DNA of 64,000 nucleotides from an uncultured Eubacteriales bacterium (GTDB lineage: Bacteria > Bacillota > Clostridia > Oscillospirales > Acutalibacteraceae): the NCBI GenBank assembly GCA_934546985.1, contig CAKTEE010000008.1, forward strand, positions 1 through 64,000, given 5' to 3'. Under the pieces are notes generated by a model. The model worked only from the letters and a program-made list of their open reading frames with translations. It made no database searches and was not told where the DNA came from. Numbering within the stretch: position 1 is the first letter of the stretch; the number at the start of each line of letters is the position of its first letter. Made by a program: the position numbers and the translations under genes. Shown here in pieces: positions 61,306-64,000 of the stretch.

Positions 61306-61530
61306 ATGTACAATTCCAATAATGTCGCTGAACGGATTAAGGAATTATCAAAAAAACGTGGAGTTTCTGTAAAAAAGCTCCTCGAAGATGTCGGATTGGG
61401 TTTCAACACAATGGCAAATATGAAAACCTCTATGCCCAAATCTGACAATCTTGCTAAAATCGCCGACTACCTTGACTGCTCCGTTGATTACTTGCTGGGG
61501 AGAACTGATAAACCCGAGGTGAACAAGTAG
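61306..61530 (+). CDS. XRE-like regulator, paralog 1
   Basis: A 74-residue protein: NNVAERIKELSKKRGVSVKK, GFNTMANMK and a C-terminus DYLDCSVDYLLGRTDKPEVN. ATG 61306 follows GGAGGG. The last 72 bp are nearly identical to those of the gene at 62280. Confidence 0.8.
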   Translation: MYNSNNVAERIKELSKKRGVSVKKLLEDVGLGFNTMANMKTSMPKSDNLAKIADYLDCSVDYLLGRTDKPEVNK

Positions 61531-61533
61531 GGA

Positions 61534-62073
61534 ATGGAAAAGATGAATTTTATGGAAATCTTAAATTATTTAATTCCATTTGCTACAATCGTGCTGTCCT
61601 ATGTTCTTGGTCGCGTTCAAGAACACCATTCGTATAAAAAAACAGTTTTGAAGGAACGATACGAAAAATTTTATGTCCCTTTTTTGTCATTGATTTATCG
61701 TGGAATGCTGTGGAATATTTCAGATTATTCCGCAGAATCTCTTGAATCAAAGTCAATATGGCTTGATTTAATTTTCAACAACATTCAATATATCGATCGT
61801 CACACGCAAGAATTGCTTCCCGAATACTATGAGACGTTTCTAAATTTATTAGAGTTTGAAGACGGGAACCAGCAATTTGTTACCGCTCCAAATGATTACA
61901 ACCGAGCATTCACTAATGTTGTAAACAGTGTGCTATCTGAATCAATAAAACTAAGCAGGAAATTGCGCCTACCACCGTTAGGTACAACCGCCGCAACCAA
62001 TCTCTCCAAATCCCAAATCCCGCAACAAATGCTAAAGCGAGAACAGCATTCAGATGTTGACCATAGTCTATAA
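61534..62073 (+). CDS. Membrane-anchored hypothetical protein
   Basis: A 179-residue protein with one N-terminal membrane segment (LNYLIPFATIVLSYVLG) followed by HHSYKKTVLKERYEKFYVPF and a soluble helical domain. It follows the XRE gene by 3 bp and is probably co-transcribed. Such anchored proteins next to repressors can be superinfection-exclusion factors; that is a guess. No family recognised. Confidence 0.6.
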   Translation: MEKMNFMEILNYLIPFATIVLSYVLGRVQEHHSYKKTVLKERYEKFYVPFLSLIYRGMLWNISDYSAESLESKSIWLDLIFNNIQYIDRHTQELLPEYYETFLNLLEFEDGNQQFVTAPNDYNRAFTNVVNSVLSESIKLSRKLRLPPLGTTAATNLSKSQIPQQMLKREQHSDVDHSL

Positions 62074-62097
62074 TTATTTTTATCGTAATCTCACCTC

Positions 62098-62125
62098 CTC
62101 CCGCTCAAGGGCGGGGTTTTCTATG
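62098..62125 (+). terminator. Terminator after the membrane protein gene
   Basis: A CCCGCTCAAGGGCGGG-type stem-loop followed by GTTTTC. A very similar sequence occurs at 63133-63161. Confidence 0.65.
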
Positions 62126-62133
62126 CGGATTTT

Positions 62134-62199
62134 ACATTGGTTTTTTTAGCCTTTTGTGTTATACTGTAGCTGTAATATTTACTATGGTTATATTTTATC
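62134..62199 (+). repeat. Promoter-region direct repeat, copy 2
   Basis: Second copy of the 66-bp segment at 61162-61227, ahead of the XRE gene at 62280. Confidence 0.85.
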
Positions 62200-62242
62200 A
62201 AGTTATAGCTTGATTTTCAATAGATTTCAAGCAAAAACTTGA
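62197..62242. promoter_or_regulatory. Paired palindromes ATCAAG-N6-CTTGAT and TCAAG-N6-CTTGA
   Basis: Inverted repeats at 62197-62214 and 62227-62242 occupy the position held by the TCTCTAA palindromes in copy 1, but have a different half-site (TCAAG). They are probable operators for the second paralog. Confidence 0.6.
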
Positions 62243-62279
62243 CTTTTGGGATATTGCACAATAAAAAGGAGGATGTTTT

Positions 62280-62507
62280 ATGTATGTTACACAAGATATA
62301 GCTGCCAGAATTAAAATGACTGCAAAATCAAGAAAAATACAAATGAAACAACTGCTTTCGGATTGTGAACTCAATATCAACGCGATTTCAGAATTTTCAA
62401 AAGGTAAACAATTATCTTGTATTAGCCTTGCTCGCATCGCCGACTACCTTGACTGCTCCGTTGATTACTTGCTGGGGAGAACTGATAAACCCGAAGTGAA
62501 TAAATAA
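62280..62507 (+). CDS. XRE-like regulator, paralog 2
   Basis: A 75-residue protein: MYVTQDIAARIKMTAKSRKI, NINAISEFSKG and the same C-terminal module as paralog 1 (ADYLDCSVDYLLGRTDKPEVN). The HTH part differs clearly from paralog 1, while flanking segments are nearly identical. AAAGGAGG precedes the start. Confidence 0.8.
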   Translation: MYVTQDIAARIKMTAKSRKIQMKQLLSDCELNINAISEFSKGKQLSCISLARIADYLDCSVDYLLGRTDKPEVNK

Positions 62508-62554
62508 TTTCTAAATAAGTCACTCTCTGTGAGGAGAGTATGGATAGAAATTGC

Positions 62555-62594
62555 ATAACATATTATTGACGTACGGAAAAGCGTATGTTATAAT
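62555..62594 (+). promoter_or_regulatory. Promoter/operator of the toxin-antitoxin pair
   Basis: TTGACG (62566-62571), a 17-bp spacer and TATAAT (62589-62594). The inverted repeat ATAACATA (62555-62562) / TATGTTAT (62584-62591) brackets the promoter, fitting autoregulation by the antitoxin complex. Confidence 0.75.
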
Positions 62595-62612
62595 ATACTT
62601 GAGGTGAGAAAT

Positions 62613-62861
62613 ATGTATAATACAAACGTTACTAACGCGCGCTCAAACCTTTACAATCTGTTGAGCATGGCAATTGAAGACAGTGAAGTTATTAATATCT
62701 CTACCAAAAACGGAAATGCCGTTATCATCAGTGAATCCGACTACAATTCATTATTGGAAACACTTTATCTTAGTTCCGACTCCGATTATAAGCAATCTTT
62801 AATTGACGGGAAAAATACACCGTTATCCGAATGCATATCTGCGGAGGACGTTGAATGGTAG
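62613..62861 (+). CDS. YefM/Phd-family antitoxin
   Basis: An 82-residue antitoxin: an N-terminal VTNARSNLYNLLSMAIED DNA-binding part, GNAVIISESDYNSLLETLYL and an acidic C-terminus that binds the toxin. ATG 62613 follows GAGGTG. It overlaps the toxin gene by 7 bp. Confidence 0.9.
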   Translation: MYNTNVTNARSNLYNLLSMAIEDSEVINISTKNGNAVIISESDYNSLLETLYLSSDSDYKQSLIDGKNTPLSECISAEDVEW

Positions 62862-63121
62862 CTTATCAAATCGTTTATACAAAACTCGCTGTTAAAGATA
62901 TTGAAAACCTTAAACGAGCCGGATTAGCTGCTAAAGCAAAAAAACTGATTCATATTATAGAAAACGACCCTTTCCAAACCCCACCGCCGTATGAAAAGCT
63001 TGTCGGCAACCTGAACGGTTTGTATTCAAGAAGAATCAATATCCAACACAGATTGGTTTATGAAGTATTAGAACAAGAACATACTGTAAAAATTATCCGT
63101 ATGTGGAAACACTATGAATAA
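62855..63121 (+). CDS. YoeB/Txe-family mRNA endonuclease toxin
   Basis: An 88-residue RelE-superfamily toxin, with the YoeB signature DPFQTPPPYEKLVGNLNGLYSRRIN and IQHRLVYEV and C-terminal IIRMWKHYE. The catalytic residues (Glu, Arg, His/Tyr at the end) are all present. It cleaves mRNA at the ribosome when free of antitoxin and would stabilise the prophage. Confidence 0.92.
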   Translation: MVAYQIVYTKLAVKDIENLKRAGLAAKAKKLIHIIENDPFQTPPPYEKLVGNLNGLYSRRINIQHRLVYEVLEQEHTVKIIRMWKHYE

Positions 63122-63132
63122 ATTTAACTTCT

Positions 63133-63161
63133 CCCCCGCCCCGCTCAAGGGCGGGGTTTTT
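63133..63161 (+). terminator. Terminator after the toxin-antitoxin pair
   Basis: CCCCGCCC and GGGCGGGG with a 7-base loop, followed by TTTTT. Confidence 0.85.
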
Positions 63162-63333
63162 ATGCGGGTTTCTGTTTTGTTTCTTCTGCCTTTTTCATCA
63201 ACCCCATCATTCTTGCCATACCCTCACCGTAAAATAACAGGTTTTCTTTTGCTTTGTATGGTAGCGATGGAAAGATAGCTGCAAATCGTTCAAAGATTTC
63301 TCTTTCTTCCATAGACATTTTGTTTTTATCCAT
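63160..63333 (-). CDS. Small hypothetical protein
   Basis: A 57-residue helical protein: MDKNKMSMEEREIFERFAA and EGMARMMGLMKKAEE. ATG 63333 follows AGGTG. It is divergent from the XRE repressor at 63467, so it may be its regulated partner. Confidence 0.65.
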   Translation of the reverse strand: MDKNKMSMEEREIFERFAAIFPSLPYKAKENLLFYGEGMARMMGLMKKAEETKQKPA

Positions 63334-63364
63334 GTGTTTCACCTCCATTATTGTCTATGCGATT

Positions 63365-63441
63365 ATTATATATCTCATCGCGCTTTATGTCAATAGGTTT
63401 TTTGCTTTTTTATTGACAACGCGCTAATTTAATGATATTCT
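63365..63441. promoter_or_regulatory. Divergent promoters with CGCGC sites
   Basis: Minus strand: TTGACA (63393-63388), 17 bp, TATAAT (63370-63365). Plus strand: TTGACA (63413-63418), 17 bp, TATTCT (63436-63441). Each spacer carries a GCGC(G) site, so one repressor may control both. Confidence 0.7.
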
Positions 63442-63466
63442 TTTAACTAAGGAGGAGGTGACACAT

Positions 63467-63865
63467 ATGGAAATGAAGGACAGAATCAAAGAATTGCGCA
63501 AAGCTTTAGGTTTAACGCAACAAGAATTTGCTGAACGAATTGGGTCAGTCCAAAATACCATTACGGGGTATGAAACCGGCAGACGAATCCCCTCCAATCA
63601 AGTTATTACTTTAATTTGCAAGGAATTTAATGTGAGCGAAGAATGGTTACGAACTGGCAACGGAGAAATGTTTATACAACTATCCCGTGATGAAGAAATA
63701 GCGGATTTTGTCGGTAAATTACTTAGCACCGAATCAGATGATTTCAAACATAGGCTTATCGGTATATTGTCACAGTTAGATGAATCCGGTTGGGAAGCCC
63801 TTGAACAAACCGCATTAAATTTTTCTCGTCTTTTTAATCAATCAGAAGAACATAAAAAAAGCTAG
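63467..63865 (+). CDS. XRE-family repressor
   Basis: A 132-residue protein: MEMKDRIKELRKALGLTQQE, then FAERIGSVQNTITGYETG (HTH) and EFNVSEEWLRTGNGEMF, then a helical C-terminal part for dimerisation. ATG 63467 follows GGAGGAGGTG. No peptidase domain. Confidence 0.85.
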   Translation: MEMKDRIKELRKALGLTQQEFAERIGSVQNTITGYETGRRIPSNQVITLICKEFNVSEEWLRTGNGEMFIQLSRDEEIADFVGKLLSTESDDFKHRLIGILSQLDESGWEALEQTALNFSRLFNQSEEHKKS

Positions 63866-63883
63866 GTTTTTTACCTAGCTTTT
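63856..63883 (+). terminator. Terminator after the last XRE gene
   Basis: AAAAAGCTAGGT and ACCTAGCTTTTT form a 12-bp stem with a T-rich loop, overlapping the stop codon. Confidence 0.8.
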
Positions 63884-63949
63884 TGACTATTCAGAATTGG
63901 TCCGAATACTTATTGAATTTATTGTATTTAATTATGTATAAATATATTT

Positions 63950-63978
63950 TTTACAAATAAGTAAATTAAGCGTATACT
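63950..63978 (+). promoter_or_regulatory. Promoter directed out of the window
   Basis: TTTACA (63950-63955), a 17-bp spacer and TATACT (63973-63978). A gene starting beyond 64000, possibly the recombinase, would be its target. The last 117 bases hold no gene. Confidence 0.5.
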
Positions 63979-64000
63979 TCTTTTATCGTTTATTTTTTGT

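Larger units (their letters stand above)
18370..64000. mobile_element. Siphovirus-like prophage (right end outside window)
   Basis: The region holds a full set of phage modules in order: lysis, tail, cargo, head, packaging, late regulation, replication/recombination and immunity. It starts inside cotJC. No integrase or recombinase gene is present, and the last module at 63.9 kb is still regulatory, so the element continues beyond the window. Confidence 0.92.

Noticed and set aside
1..64000. CRISPR array
   Set aside because: No set of regularly spaced 25-40 bp repeats was seen. Repeats found are promoter duplications, operators and protein-coding repeats in the tape measure.
18370..64000. Integrase or large serine recombinase inside the window
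   Set aside because: No product has the recombinase motifs. The long unassigned proteins are explained as phage structural, replication or cargo genes.

Overview
The window looks like the chromosome of a low-GC, anaerobic, spore-forming Clostridia-type Firmicute. Evidence: a cdaA-cdaR c-di-AMP operon, a four-subunit 2-oxoacid:ferredoxin oxidoreductase operon, ispD-ispF, a CwlD-type amidase, a cotJABC spore-coat operon, and strong AGGAGG ribosome binding sites throughout. The species cannot be named from sequence alone.

Host part (1 to about 18.37 kb). It opens with a tRNA-Trp that lacks its first base and the decayed remnant of an IS200-like element. Then follow (mostly minus strand) cdaR/cdaA, a cysteine desulfurase-like gene with a DUF3343 partner, ispF/ispD, the oxidoreductase operon with a P-loop ATPase, cwlD (plus strand), mscL, a hemolysin III-family gene, a DUF4304-like gene, a PflX-like radical SAM gene, a heterodimeric ABC exporter, an ECF S-component (plus) and cotJA-cotJB. 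cotJC is cut after about 31 codons.

Prophage part (about 18.37 kb to beyond the right edge). A siphovirus-like prophage appears to be inserted inside cotJC; the rest of cotJC and the recombinase would lie to the right of the window. Read from right to left along its main (minus) strand: an immunity/accessory region with at least six XRE regulators, several ribbon-helix-helix (RHH) proteins and a YefM/YoeB toxin-antitoxin pair (59.5-63.9 kb); early genes with YqaJ exonuclease, RecT, SSB, replisome organizer, DnaB helicase, RusA and an MT-A70 methylase (50-59.5 kb); an ArpU-like late regulator and a late promoter with a terminator in its leader (48.8-49.5 kb); packaging, head and tail-tube genes (39.3-48.8 kb); tail tip, a large two-esterase tail fiber, holin, a DNA methylase and an M23 endolysin (19.6-32 kb).

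The late operon is interrupted between the tail-tube gene and the tail-assembly genes by a 7.2 kb cargo block (32.05-39.33 kb). It holds, on the plus strand, a three-gene TerB-domain / DUF2791 ATPase / Lhr-like helicase operon matching the Shango anti-phage system. With it come an autoregulated-looking RHH gene, a BRO-family antirepressor, a short intergenic RNA with its own promoter and terminator, and a second multi-hairpin RNA candidate in front of a terminator. This block is the most interesting part of the window: a defense system carried by a prophage that also interrupts a sporulation gene, with unresolved regulation of the downstream tail genes. The prophage may be partly damaged, because the tape-measure gene carries a frameshift.
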